This document shows, piece after piece, positions 1 through 11,575 of a DNA stretch of 64,000 nucleotides. The notes below the pieces were generated by a model, which saw only the letters and a list, made by a program, of their open reading frames with translations, searched no databases and was not told the DNA's origin. Origin of the DNA: CAYVGO01 sp964450725 (GTDB lineage: Bacteria; Bacteroidota; Bacteroidia; Bacteroidales; UBA932); contig CAYVGO010000005.1 in assembly GCA_964450725.1 (NCBI GenBank), forward strand, positions 1 to 64,000, given 5' to 3'. How positions within the stretch are numbered: position 1 is the stretch's first letter; each line of letters begins with the position of its first letter. The translations under genes were made by a program, and so were the position numbers.

Positions 1-28
1 GCGTTTTGTTTACTTGGTTTTTAGCCTT

Positions 29-3000
29 TTATCTTATAACATTTATACTGTTTGACAACGTTTGTTCTTTGTTGTTTTCGTCAATATATTTAAAGATATA
101 AATATAGGTTCCGTCGGCTAAAACCGAACCGTCAAAATCGTTGTTATAATTTTTTTGTTGATAAACAATGGTACCTTTTCTGTTGTATATGATAAATTCA
201 TTATTGGGGTAATGTCTTGTAACTTCCATTTCCACTAAATCATTCAAACCGTCGCCGTTGGGAGTAACCACAATCACTTCGCCTTTTGAAGGAATGGTAC
301 TGATGGCTCCACTACCTGTAAGGTTTCCACAACCGTTGAATAAACTAAAATTATAGTGATACAGTCCTGACTTGTTGGGTTGTCCGTTGAGCGTAAGAGT
401 CAATTCTTTGTTAACCGCTTGTGCTCCAAAATTTTCTGAAACATTGTAGGTTAACCATGATGGAATGGATGTAAAGTTGACGCTGTCGGCACCGATAATT
501 TTATACTCTATCGATCCAATGGTATGAGGAACTTTAACCATTTGCTCCTCACTGCCGGCATCCGAAATTAAGGTTATTGAACTTTCCGGTCGGACCACCA
601 AATAACTCTTGCTTTCTGCCGCTCCGTCTCCCACCACCAAGGTGGCATGGAAAGTACCCGAGTGAGTCGGTATTCCAAATAAGGTTAAAGTATCTACTTC
701 TAATTTTATCTCTACACCTTCAGGAAAATTATCTATCTTGTAATTCTTTGTTCCTTTCAGAATATATCTAATTTCCTGGATAGGAGTATGTATACAAACA
801 TTTTGCTGTAAGGTTCTATTTGTCGAAATAAGGGTCAAAGTAACGGGAGTGAAATGAGCATAAAGGTTGATATCTTCCACAATGGTGACTTTGGTCTCTT
901 CTGTAATGTGGATTCCGGTGTCATCCGGTGCAGTAAACCAGCCATCAAAACTATGTCCTATTTTTGTAGGTTTGGGAAGCAGTGTAAGATTTACTTTTCC
1001 TTCCGGCTTTCCATAAATGGAGTCATAGAACACATAGAACGTTTTTACTCCTACCATACTCACCCCGCTACCCGGATTTAACGTAACCTTATATCGTTTC
1101 GGACTAAATTGAGCATATAAAACTCCTCCCGTGGTTTTATCCCAATCCTTGACACTTTGATAATTGGCATCATAATATTGAGTACCTCCTACAGGCTCAT
1201 CCCAAAATCCATTAAAATTATAACCCGGCTTAACTACGGTGCCCGTAATTTGGGGCATTGGAGAACCAAAAGTTACAATATTGGAAGGAGGATTTACTTC
1301 TCCCGTCCCTCCGTTTCGGGTAAAGTCATAATAGACTGCAATACTGCTGCCTGACCATTGGGCATATAAAGTGATGACCGATCCATCGACATTACTTAAA
1401 TTCATCACTTCCTGACGATCTGCATACAATATTCCCGTGCCATCTTGATTTACTGTCCACCCTCTGAATGTCCATCCCGTTCGGGTATATAGATTTTCAT
1501 TAAGATTGGAAGGAACATCGTATTTATGTTCCGATCGATCCATCGTTCCGAGAGCATCAGTTGCATTTTTGTCATATTCAACGATGTAATTAATCGGTTG
1601 CCATATAACATAAAGTGTTACAATATTACCGGCTGTACTGGTCAATGGACTGGTTGAAGGAATAACTTGCTCTTCTCCATACAAAGGAACATCTGCGTTA
1701 GGAGTGGTACTCCATCCTGCGAAGATATATCCGTTTTTGATGTAAGTGTTTCTGGGGAGTTTTTTGGTTACACCGATTAAGAAATCCTCTCGGGACATAT
1801 TTTCTCCCATTCCACCATTGGGACTAAACTGTACGGAATATGCGTTGGCTGTCCATTGGGCATGCAATGTTGCTGTCGCTCCCACTTTATTCCATGTTCT
1901 GGCCGATGCCAAGTCTGATTTATAATACTGTGTACCTCCTTCCGGTGCGTCAAAATATCCGGCAAAGGCATATCCCGCTCTGGAAGGTAAATTAACCACT
2001 TCGGGCATAATAGAATCATATTTGGCCACCGTGTTGGATTGTGTTACACTACCGCCATTGGCATCATAACTAATAGTAGTACTTTCTCTTGCCCAAAGAG
2101 CATGCAGAGTTACCATATCACCAAAAATAGAAGATAGATTCTTCACAGTCATATTATTGTCATAATTATTTCCTCGACCGTCGGCTTCTCTGTTCCAACG
2201 TGAAAATTTCCAGCCTACAATGCTAAATCCATTGGTAGATAAATTGGCTGTTACATCATAGGTATGTGTAGTGTAAGCCGTTGCTCCCACTGGGGGATTA
2301 GTGGCTGTAGCTGGAATATTTTGACTGTAAAACACAGTATAAGTTACCGGTATCCACTGAGCATATAGGGTAACAGCGTTTCCAGAACTTAAATTAAACG
2401 CATTAGCTCCCGCAGGATAAGGTGTTCCCGTACCATTGGCTAAGGTATTCCAACCGGTAAACATCCAACCCGTCAATGTAAATCCATTATNNNNNNNNNN
2501 NNNNNNNNNNNNNNNNNNNNNNNNNNNNNNNNNNNNNNNNNNNNNNNNNNNNNNNNNNNNNNNNNNNNNNNNNNNNNNNNNNNNNNNNNNTTCCAAAGCC
2601 TCCGTTAGCATTAAAATTAACGTAGTAATTTTGGGCAGTCCATTGGGCATATAATGTTACTGATGATGCTTCCTTGTCCCAATGTCTAACACTGTTTCTC
2701 CCCGCATCATAATATTGTACTCCACCGGAAGTAGCATCAAAATAACCCGCAAAAACATAACCAACCCTACTTGGAACTGTTGTAACGGAGGGCATCGGTG
2801 AATCATACGTCGCCGTAAGATTGCCCTGCGTTCCCGTACCGCCATTGGAATTATAGGTAATGTTACTGGTTTTTGCTGTCCATTTGGCATATAAATTGAA
2901 AGTACCATTATTAGTGGCCGTCAGATTAGAGACACTTTGACCGTTGGTATAATTGGTACCACTGCCGTTCATTGCCGTATTCCAGCCGGCAAAGTTCCAA

Positions 3001-6000
3001 CCCGTAAGAGTAAAGCCGTTATTTGTTAAAGCGAGTGGAGTACCGTATGTGTGATTCGAGGTGGCCGTATTGCCATTTACTGGTCGTGAGGCACCTGACG
3101 GTGGATTAGCGTTGTAAAATACGGTATAAATATTGGCGTTCCACTGGGCATAAATAGTTATTGTGTTAGCGGTACCCGCCAAATTATAGGCATTTCCACC
3201 ATTGGGATAAGGTGCGCCAGTACCATTGGCCATAGTATTCCATGCTGTAAATGTCCAACCCGTTACACTGTATCCATTGTTGGTTAAAGGTGAAGAAACA
3301 TCATAATTGTGAGTGCTGGAAGCGGTATTGCCTGTGGCTGAAGGATGATTCTTGTCATAGACTACTGTATAACCTCCAGCTGACCATTTAGCAAAAAGTG
3401 TAACGGTGGTACCTGTGGCTGTTAAATTGGTAACACTTTGACTGTTAGTATAGACTGTGCCTGTGCCGTCCGCTGTACGAGTCCAGCCGACAAAAGTATA
3501 ACCTGTACGTACAAAACTGTTGGCTGTCAAGTTTTGTGCAACACCGGTCAGGAACGTTTGCGTAGCCATAGTACCAGTTCCTCCGTTGGCATTGAAACTT
3601 ACATAATAGTTGTTATCAGAAAACTGAGCATACAATGTTACAGGAGAAGTTGTTTTATCCCAAACGTGAGCACTGGCTAAGGTATTGTCATAATACTGTG
3701 TACCACCAGTGGAAGCATCCCAATAGCCCGAAAACTGTGTTCCTGATTTGGTAGGTAATGTCGTAATGACAGGCATATTGGAATCATAGGTCGCCGTTAC
3801 ATTACTCTGAGTTCCCACACCACCATTGGCCGTGATATTGAAATTTACCGTTGAAGTAGTGGGTGTCCACTTTGCATACAAGTAAACTACATCTCCCTGA
3901 GTTGNNNNNNNNNNNNNNNNNNNNNNNNNNNNNNNNNNNNNNNNNNNNNNNNNNNNNNNNNNNNNNNNNNNNNNNNNNNNNNNNNNNNNNNNNNNNNNNN
4001 NNNNACTGTGGGCATTGGAGAGTCATAGGTTGCCGTAATGGTGGAGGTCGTCGGAGTAGCATTATAATTACTGTTTAAAGTAACGGTGCTAGTATTGGCT
4101 TTCCATTGCGCATACAGCGTAACCGACGGAGTGGATGTAGCGGTTAAATTGCTAACTGTTTGACCGCTCGTATAACCTGTTCCCGTACCATCGGGTTTGC
4201 TGTCCCAGCGAACAAAAGTCCAACCCGAAATCGTATAACCGCAGTTGGGTATATTGAAGGAAACATCATAAGTCGATGTTTGAGTGGCTGTAAGTCCACC
4301 TACTGTCCCTGTAGAACCTGGGGCTCCTACCACTTTATTACTGTCATAGATAATCGTGTACCTGATGGGAGTCCAGTGGGCATACAATGTTTGATTGGAA
4401 GACAAGTTTACTGTTGTTGTCTTGAGAATTTCGGTGCCGCCGGTAGTGGCTGTAAACCAGCCGTTGAAAGTATAGCCCGTTCTGGTAGGAGTGGGTAAAT
4501 TACCGCCGGTTAAGCCTGTTCCTGAACCATAAGTACTACCATAACTTACCGTGGCACTTGCAGGTGAAACGGCTCCGCCATTAGCATCAAAAGAGACAAC
4601 ATATGTTGTAGTAACGTAACGGGCATAAAGTGTATGATTGGCCGTCTGTGTCATTGGAGTGGAAGCATATACTGCTGTACCCCCGGTTGACGCAGTAAAC
4701 CAACCCACAAAATCACTGCCTGGCTTAACCGGAGTCGGTAGATTATTGGCAGTCAAACCGGTACCCGAACCATAACCTGAACCGTAACTGACATTGGTCG
4801 TACTGGGAGTAACGGTGGCTCCGGCTCCGGCATTCAATGTTACCGTATAAACATTGGCGGTCCATTTGGCATAAAGAATTTGGTCATTTGCCGTAGAAAC
4901 GGTGGCCGTTGATAAAATTTGAGTGGTATAAGACGGTGAGGTAAACCAACCTCCAAAGGTATAACCCGAAAATGTGGGAGAGGGTAAGTTACCGCCGGTT
5001 AAATCGGTACCTGAACCATAAGTACTGCCATAGGTTACCGTGGTGCTTGATGGTGTTACTGTTCCAAATGTCGAATTAAAGGTAATGGTATAAGTATTAG
5101 TAGTCCATATAGCTTTCAATGTATTGGCAGGAGAAGTGACGGGAGCATTCCATTTTTTGGCACTGGTCATATTCTCGTTATAATATTTCGTTCCTGTTGC
5201 TGTGCCGTCAACGCTGTATCCGCGAAAAGTGTATCCAAGACGACTGGGAGGGGTTGCCGGTGGCATATCATAGTCATAAGTAGCCGTAATGCTTGCGGTT
5301 CCTACCACTCCGCCATTAGGATTGAGGGTGACTGTGGTAGTGGTGGGCTGCCAAACGGCAAAAAGCGTAACTGTTGCTCCCTGTGTAGCACTTAGATTTC
5401 CTACATTAGCACTGTTCCCATAAATCACTGTACCGTTTGCTGAGGTAGCCCAACCTTGGAATGTCCAGCCTGTAAGAGTATAAGTATTGGGTTTTAAATT
5501 ATTCGTTGCATCATAAGTAAAAGTTGAATTAGTTATTGATGTTCCACCCACTGGGGTTGATGCTGCGATCGGTTTATTACTATTATAAACTACCGTAAAA
5601 GTATTGGCGGTCCATTTGGCATAAAGCGTAATAAACGTGTTAGCACCATTAAATGTTGTTGCAGGTAAAATTTGAGAACCACCACCATTAATGGCTGAAT
5701 ACCAACCGTTGAAAGTGTAACCGGTGCGTGTGGGAGTGGGTAATGTTCCTCCGTTGCCGGAACCATAAGTGGCATCATAATTTACATTCATGGTCGTTGG
5801 TGTTACTGTACCACCGGTAGCATTTAAAGAAATAACATTACTAATGGGGATAAATTGAGCAAATAAATTACCTACAGCGCCTGTATTATCCCAGTTTCTG
5901 GCACTGGTTAAATCGGCATTATAATATTTTACACCGCCTGATGCTGCACTGAAATATCCGGAAAATGTATAGCCCGTTTTTGTAGGAAGAGAGGTAATCA

Positions 6001-8851
6001 CAGGCATCGGAGAGCCATTCACAGCCCGTACAGCACCCTGGATTACTGTACCGCCATTAGTAGTTGCATTAAACGCAACATCACAATAACTCCGTAAAAT
6101 TCCATTGGTTGTAGTCGTCGGATGTTTCCCGATAGCCCAGTTGGCCGGAGTTATACCACTCGGAATTTTTAATGCAAAAAGTCCGTTGGCATAACTACTC
6201 CCGGCAGGATAAACTACCATCGCTCTATCGACAGCATAGTTGAAATTACTCGGAGCACCGGTGTAATTGGTTCCTGAAGGTTGTAGATTTACTCCGGCGG
6301 TCAATACTCCACGTTGTTCATTTCCAACCGGTGCTGTAGTATAAACTATTTTTGTATTACTTCCTGAAAGCCAAATGTCATTATTACTTGCTACTGAAGC
6401 ATTAGGTGCAAAAGTAATATTCAATGTCAAAGACCCAAAAGTATAAATACCTTGACCATAGCCCGAAGTCGATCTATTGGCAGAAATATCGGTAAAATCA
6501 GTTCCGGCAACGACTCCCGAACCTGTACCTAAAGTTACGGTTGCTCCGGAATTGATAACAATACCGCCACCCAACTGGTTCGTACCTTCTGTAGAATTAT
6601 TACTAATACTTCCTCCGTTGAGATTCAATGTGCCGCCGTTGACATACATTCCTCCACCACAACCTTGCCAATTTCCGGCTACGCCGTTACCATTGGCTTT
6701 ATTTCCAGAAATAATGATTCCCCCCGATAAAGTAACTGTAGCACTTTGTTGATAAATACCGCCGCCATACGAAGCAGAGTTAAAAGACAATAATCCTCCC
6801 GAAAGTGAAACATTGGCAGCAATATACATTCCACCACCTGAAACCGCTCGATTACTGGTAATGGATAATGTTCCGTCATTGGTAAACGTAACACCGGTAC
6901 TCAAATAAATTCCACCCCCAAAACTACTTGCACCCAAGAGTGTTATGGCTGTATTTGAATTCATGGCAATAGTACCGCCGTTAATATAAAGACCGCCACC
7001 CTTAATGGCGTTGTTTGCACTGCCGGAACCTTGAAAAGAACTGCTTGTAATGGTGGCTGTACCCGCCGCCATATATAACTGTCCTCCATTACGATTGGCT
7101 ATATTATTTATCAAAGTAACGTTATTCATGGTTAATGTACCATTAGCAAAATAAACTCCGCCACCATCTTGATTGGCTGCAATAGTATTATTACTACTAA
7201 TCGTCCCGTTGGTAATAGTGACAGTACCTTGTACAATATAAATTCCACCCCCTGCATTGGCTTTGTTGTTGGTAATATTACAGTCTTTAATCGTGATTGT
7301 ACCTGTTGAGTTACAATGAATACCACCACCGTTCGTACCACTTCCATTGGTAATAGTAAGTTTATCAAGCAAAACTGTTCCGGCAGAAATACTAAGAACT
7401 GTACCGCTGTTGTTTGACGATAATGTTGTAGTGCCAACACGAGCATTGCTACTTTTCCATCCGGTTACAGCACTGGTAAATCCCCCGAAAATCTTCACAT
7501 TTTTGTTTATCGTGAAGTTACCTTGATAAACACCGGTATAATTATAACGGTTACCATCAAAATCGTAATTATCAACTCCCCGCAAATAAATAGTATCATT
7601 GGCAACAGCATTATTTATCGCGGTCTGAAACGCTTTACCATTAAACACAGCATCTTCCGAAACATCGCCATAAGCCGCTTTGATAGTGCCATTACGCACA
7701 ACCACTGTGGGGAAAATAGAATTAGAACTATTAGTGGAAGTATTTTGTCCTAAATAATTGACATAACCATTATTGGTCGTCAAAATTGCCGGTGGAGGAG
7801 TAGGATATCCTCCAAATTCAACAAAATAACCCTTGATATCCCATGAATTATTGATTGGATGTAAGTCATTCCAGTAGCGAATGGAAGTTCCTGTAGTAGC
7901 AAAGTTCATTTGCATTGCCCATTCGAGATCCGGCGTTCCCCCATAATTCATCCTATTATTAGGTTCACACTGTTCCGGGTAGGTTGTTCCCGGGGTATAA
8001 AACCACCGGTTAAAAGCCCCGTTAAAAGCCCCATTAACATAGTTACTCACAGTTGCAGCACTAACAACACCGGCTTCTTTGGCTGATTTGTATTTAAAAT
8101 ATTGTTGTCCTGCTTCAGGACCACATACCCAAGACCAATAACTATTAATGGTTGACCCCGTAGCCGGAGCAGTACCGGTAGAGGGCATTGTATTAGCATC
8201 CAGAGTACTGAATTGTTCACGAGAACCTCCTGACCATCCACCGTCATTAGAAATATTTTTTAATAAATCATCTTCTGCTAAACTGGTGATTGTTCCTAAA
8301 TATCCTCTCCTTCCTCCAAAGTAAAAAGATTTAGCATTATTATAGGCATTATAAAAGTTAATCCCATTGTTCGGCACCCAAATGTAGTAGTGCACTGTAC
8401 CGTCGGGATGATTGAATCCCGTAATAGTGGTGGCCGCTGCGGGTATGTTCGTCGGATTTGAATCCACAGAAATCGTCACTTTTCCACCTCCTCCGGCTGC
8501 TGCCGTAAAAACAATAGACCTAATAAACGCTACGGCTTGAGTGGCTGTTAAAGAGGTTGACAAAACATAGGTTGTTGTCTGAATAGAACTTGAGGCTGCC
8601 ACACTCTGTAACTTTCGGTAACTATAAGTCCCGGTAGGCGGGTCGGTAGTGATCGTATTGTTATTCGCTTGGATAATAACATTCTGAATATTACTGGTTG
8701 CAGTAATGGATACTTGGCCAAATTTCCATTGGGTTGCCGAGGTATATATAGGATCGGTTACCTCAATAAGTGCGGTCTGTCCAAAGATACGAAAAGAAAA
8801 AAGTAAAAGATTACATATTAGCAGTAGTTTTGGTAAAAAAGATGCTTTCAT
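29..8851 (-). CDS. Giant T9SS-exported InlB-repeat surface protein (interrupted by two assembly gaps)
   Basis: Probable cell-surface adhesin or ligand-binding protein of about 2,900 residues. It starts at 8851 with a signal peptide (about residues 1-25, ending FRIFGQ). Residues ~150-350 look like a C-type-lectin domain (WSWVCGPEAG, EQCEPNNRMNYGG, YFVEFGG). Residues ~410-820 are Gly/Asn/Thr-rich repeats (NGGGIH, AGGGIYI, SGGGMYI) typical of a right-handed parallel beta-helix/chlamydial POMP-like fold. About 20 InlB/Listeria-Bacteroides repeats follow (GYTFxGW...LYAQW), then an Ig-like stretch. The C-terminus (VVTPNGDGLNDL...FIIYNRKG...DGTYIYIFKY) is a type-B T9SS sorting domain of the gliding-motility-associated family. 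The reading frame is open on both sides of each gap but in a different phase, as expected when 100 N stands for an unknown length. It is therefore best read as one gene, not three. The ligand is unknown. Export by T9SS is inferred from the C-terminal domain; no T9SS machinery lies in the window. Confidence 0.88.
2491..2590. other. Assembly gap (100 N)
   Basis: A run of exactly 100 N inside the InlB-repeat coding region. The coding phase differs on its two sides, so the true length is not 100 or any value congruent with it modulo 3. At least one repeat module may be missing here. Confidence 0.99.
3905..4004. other. Assembly gap (100 N)
   Basis: A second run of exactly 100 N inside the repeat region. 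The upstream frame (from 8851) and the downstream frame (…GDVVYLYAKWTP) are out of phase across it, again marking a placeholder length rather than a real frameshift. Confidence 0.99.
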
Positions 8852-9279
8852 GATTGAATATGTTATTTGTTACTAATAAATAACGTATTACTCTATCTAT
8901 TTATTGTAAATATAGATGTTAAATCTTTTAACAATATGCTATATATTCTATTTTAGAGTCCATTTATTGATAAGTAATTTAAGTTTTATGTTATGTAAAA
9001 TGTATTCAAGAAAATGAAATTTTTAAAAAACGTATGAGAGAAAATGGGTAATTGATTGATGTATCCTCTCTCAGAAAATCAACAAGCAAAATTTAACAAT
9101 TATAGAGATTAATTTATCTTTTTGATGAAGATGATTGGCCTTTTGCCATTGTTAAAAACGACCTTAAGGAGAGAAGGAAATTTGGATATTGTAAGGGAAT
9201 AAAATGATGATTAACTTATCAAGTGGTGAATGAAATGTTAATAACAATATCAAAAGCACGTTATACATGAGCATGTTTT

Positions 9280-9371
9280 GAGTGAGAAGTCATCTCACGG
9301 ATCGGTGAGATGACCTCTCACCACTCGGTGAGACAATCTCTCACCACCCGGTGAGATGACCTCTCACCAAA
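9280..9371. repeat. 23-nt palindromic minisatellite, four units
   Basis: Four head-to-tail 23-nt units at 9280-9302 (degenerate), 9303-9325, 9326-9348 and 9349-9371. The last three each contain perfect 7-bp arms GGTGAGA and TCTCACC around a 5-nt loop (TGACC, CAATC, TGACC). Each unit can form its own hairpin, and the arms of different units can also pair. The array lies 62 bp upstream of the -33 element of the following promoter. Confidence 0.9.
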
Positions 9372-9432
9372 CAGAACCATCCCCTACCCTCTTCCTTCTT
9401 TCATTTATTCTACATTTTACATTTTCCCACCC

Positions 9433-9463
9433 TTGTGCATATTCGTAAGAAATACTACATTTG
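9433..9463 (+). promoter_or_regulatory. Bacteroidota-type promoter of the CoA-disulfide reductase operon
   Basis: A -7 box TACATTTG (9456-9463) matches the Bacteroidota consensus TAnnTTTG. A TTG-containing -33 element (9433-9435) lies 20 bp upstream. Transcription would begin near 9470, about 25 nt before the ATG at 9494, which supports that start over the in-frame TTG at 9461. Confidence 0.65.
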
Positions 9464-9493
9464 CAGCCTTATATAAATGTAACCCATAAGAAA

Positions 9494-11158
9494 ATGAAAT
9501 ACATTATTGTCGGAGGGGTAGCAGGAGGGGCTACGGCAGCTGCAAGAATAAGACGGATAGACGAATTTGCACAAGTGATACTCTTTGAAAAAGGCAAGCA
9601 CATATCGTATGCCAACTGCGGCTTACCCTATTATATCGGCGGTACAATTCAAGAAAGGCAAAAACTATTCTTACAAACGCCCGCATCATTCCATAAAAGA
9701 TTTAATATTGACGTGCGGGTTGAGCATGAAGTAACGGCCATAGATTCCTCTACAAAAAGTGTAACTGTAAGACGACCTGACGGTACAACGTTTTCCCAAC
9801 AATATGACAAACTGTTGCTCTCTCCGGGAGCACAGCCCGTAAAGCCACCCTTACAGGGTATTGATGGCGAAGGAATTTTTACGCTACGCAATGTTGAAGA
9901 TACTGATAATATCAAAAACTTTATAGAGGCACGTCAGGTCAGGCACGCCGTGATTGTAGGAGGCGGATTTATAGGACTTGAAATGGCAGAGAACCTTCAT
10001 ACGGCAGGCATAAAAACGGCCATTGTAGAAATGGGAAACCAGGTAATGTCGCCCTTAGACTTTTCGACAGCAGCCTTTGTTCACCGCCATTTATCTGAAA
10101 AGGGAGTAACACTTTTCTTAGAGCAAAGTGTAGAAAGATTTGAACAGCAGCATCAGGGCATAAAGGTTGTTTTTAAGAGTGGAGAGATGCTAACGACCGA
10201 CATGGTCATTCTGTCTATCGGCGTAAGACCTGAAACTGCATTAGCCAAAAGTGCGGGCATCAAAACAGGAGAAACAGGAGGAATTTGGGTTACTCCCCAT
10301 CTCGAAACATCGGTCAAAGATATTTATGCCGTTGGAGATGCGATAGAGTTTCCTCACCCAATCACCGGTAAAGCATGGTTAAACTATTTAGCAAATCCTG
10401 CCAACAGACAGGCGCGCATTGTTGCCGACAATATGGTCTTTGGAAATACTGCTGCCTATGAAGGAGCGATAGGCACTGCAATTGCCAAAGTCTTTGATAT
10501 GACGGTTGCTACCACAGGATTACCCGCCAAAAGATTGAAGGCCGCAGGAATGGATTATTTAACCGCTATCATACACTCGGCTTCTCATGCCGGATATTAC
10601 CCCAATGCACTGCCGTTAACCATTAAACTTACATTTGCACCCGAGAGCGGTAAACTTTACGGCGCTCAGTGTATAGGGTACGAAGGGGTTGACAAACGTA
10701 TTGACCAAATAGCCCTGTTGATTAAAAAAGGAGCGACAGTAGAAGACTTAACCGCCATTGAACATGCGTATGCCCCACCCTTTTCATCGGCAAAAGACCC
10801 TGTAGCCATTGCCGGATATGTGGCTTGTAATGTCTTGAGCAAAGCCATGCCGGTCATTACCTGGCGAGACGTGGCGGCCAGTGTCGGTAAAGAAGATGTA
10901 ATGCTCATTGATGTCAGAACAGCAGAAGAGCACCGGCTCGGACATATTGAAGGCGCTGTAAATATTCCGTTAGATGACTTAAGAACACAAATTGATACCA
11001 TACCAAAGCATAAAACCATTTATCTCTACTGTGCTGTCGGCTTACGGGGATATTTAGCCTTAAAAATCTTAACTGCGTACGGGTTTACGAATGTACAAAA
11101 CCTTCTGGGAGGTTATAAAACCTACCTTAGTGCCACCACAAAAACTAATAACAAATAA
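9494..11158 (+). CDS. CoA-disulfide reductase / FAD-dependent pyridine nucleotide oxidoreductase with C-terminal rhodanese domain
   Basis: A 554-residue flavoprotein of the CoADR-rhodanese type. These enzymes reduce CoA disulfide or CoA persulfide with NAD(P)H, and the rhodanese domain handles sulfane sulfur. The N-terminal FAD Rossmann motif is IIVGGVAGGATAA. The redox cysteine is in the family motif SYANCGLPYY (about residue 43). A second nucleotide-binding motif is VIVGGGFIGLEMAE, and the FAD-binding end is IYAVGDAIEF. The last ~100 residues form a rhodanese domain (MLIDVRTAEEH, active loop YCAVGLRGY with cysteine). The ATG at 9494 is preferred because the glycine-rich motif begins four residues later and the promoter -7 box ends at 9463. 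It overlaps the next gene by one base (TAATG), indicating translational coupling. The exact substrate (CoA disulfide, CoA persulfide or polysulfide) cannot be told from sequence. Confidence 0.9.
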   Translation: MKYIIVGGVAGGATAAARIRRIDEFAQVILFEKGKHISYANCGLPYYIGGTIQERQKLFLQTPASFHKRFNIDVRVEHEVTAIDSSTKSVTVRRPDGTTFSQQYDKLLLSPGAQPVKPPLQGIDGEGIFTLRNVEDTDNIKNFIEARQVRHAVIVGGGFIGLEMAENLHTAGIKTAIVEMGNQVMSPLDFSTAAFVHRHLSEKGVTLFLEQSVERFEQQHQGIKVVFKSGEMLTTDMVILSIGVRPETALAKSAGIKTGETGGIWVTPHLETSVKDIYAVGDAIEFPHPITGKAWLNYLANPANRQARIVADNMVFGNTAAYEGAIGTAIAKVFDMTVATTGLPAKRLKAAGMDYLTAIIHSASHAGYYPNALPLTIKLTFAPESGKLYGAQCIGYEGVDKRIDQIALLIKKGATVEDLTAIEHAYAPPFSSAKDPVAIAGYVACNVLSKAMPVITWRDVAASVGKEDVMLIDVRTAEEHRLGHIEGAVNIPLDDLRTQIDTIPKHKTIYLYCAVGLRGYLALKILTAYGFTNVQNLLGGYKTYLSATTKTNNK

Positions 11159-11559
11159 TGAATACACTATCGTTTTTCCAATTACCAAAAAAGAAACAGG
11201 CTATCATGTTACTTGTTTTTCAACTATCTCTCATCTCATGCTTTGCTCAAGAAAAGTTTACATCACAGAATAATGCCGACTTTCAAAAAACCATTGCCGA
11301 TACAGCAGTATTACTGATTGACGTTCGTACTCCTGAAGAATTTACAGAAGGTCATATTCCTGACGCTGTCAATATTAATGTCAATGACCAGAACTTTGAC
11401 CGGAAAGTCAAAGAACTGCCAAAAACTAAAGCCGTAGCAGTTTATTGCCGCAGTGGAAAAAGAAGTAAAGCGGCCGCAAGAAAACTTACGCAACAGGGAT
11501 TTAAGGTCTATGAGCTGAACAGCGGACTGACGAACTGGAATGGAAAGATAGTAAAGTAA
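11158..11559 (+). CDS. Secreted single-domain rhodanese-like protein
   Basis: A 133-residue protein with one rhodanese domain (LLIDVRTPEEFTEGHIPDAVN) and an intact active-site loop with cysteine (YCRSGKRSKAA, Cys about residue 97). The N-terminus is hydrophobic (LLVFQLSLISCFAQ) and looks like a signal peptide. The LISC motif could also be a lipobox, so it may be periplasmic or lipid-anchored. Its start codon overlaps the stop of the CoA-disulfide reductase gene, so the two rhodanese activities are probably made together on both sides of the inner membrane. The sulfur donor and acceptor are unknown. An alternative start is the internal Met17, which gives a more classical signal peptide. Confidence 0.85.
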   Translation: MNTLSFFQLPKKKQAIMLLVFQLSLISCFAQEKFTSQNNADFQKTIADTAVLLIDVRTPEEFTEGHIPDAVNINVNDQNFDRKVKELPKTKAVAVYCRSGKRSKAAARKLTQQGFKVYELNSGLTNWNGKIVK

Positions 11560-11575
11560 TGCCAAAAAAGTTATC

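Larger units (their letters stand above)
850..6060 (-). repeat. Tandem InlB (Listeria-Bacteroides) repeat region
   Basis: About 20 protein repeats of roughly 65-85 residues. Each has a [GW]-[YW]-x-F-x-G-[WY] core, a central gap-and-glycine loop (often DGTGxxY or SGGxxYY) and a closing L-[YFH]-A-[QKH]-[WF] strand. The copies are diverged in amino-acid sequence, but many short DNA blocks recur. This explains why both assembly gaps fall inside this segment. By family knowledge the repeats are beta-grasp-like modules that form an extended stalk. Confidence 0.9.
8852..9493. other. Long divergent intergenic region
   Basis: A region of 642 bp between divergently transcribed genes, very AT-rich from 8852 to about 9270. 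No open frame there has family resemblance; the longest fragment of note is about 32 codons near 9100-9205 without a start codon. The right part holds the 23-nt palindromic minisatellite (9280-9371) and the promoter of the CoA-disulfide-reductase operon (9433-9463). Confidence 0.7.

Noticed and set aside
3887..4004. Stop codon and frameshift truncating the InlB-repeat gene
   Set aside because: The apparent stop arises only because the frame is carried through a 100-N placeholder. Coding resumes in another phase with perfect repeat sequence on the far side.
6477..6752. Open frame opposite the beta-helix region
   Set aside because: It is the antisense shadow of Gly/Thr-rich repeats, giving a Pro/Val-rich translation with no start signal or family resemblance. 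The same applies to other opposite-strand frames in the repeat gene.
9100..9205. Remnant gene in the 8852-9493 intergenic region
   Set aside because: About 32 codons read without a stop (…DEDDWPFAIVKND…), but there is no start codon and no recognisable family. Too short to call a pseudogene.
9280..9371. CRISPR array
   Set aside because: Units are contiguous 23-nt tandem repeats without unique spacers, and no cas genes are present.
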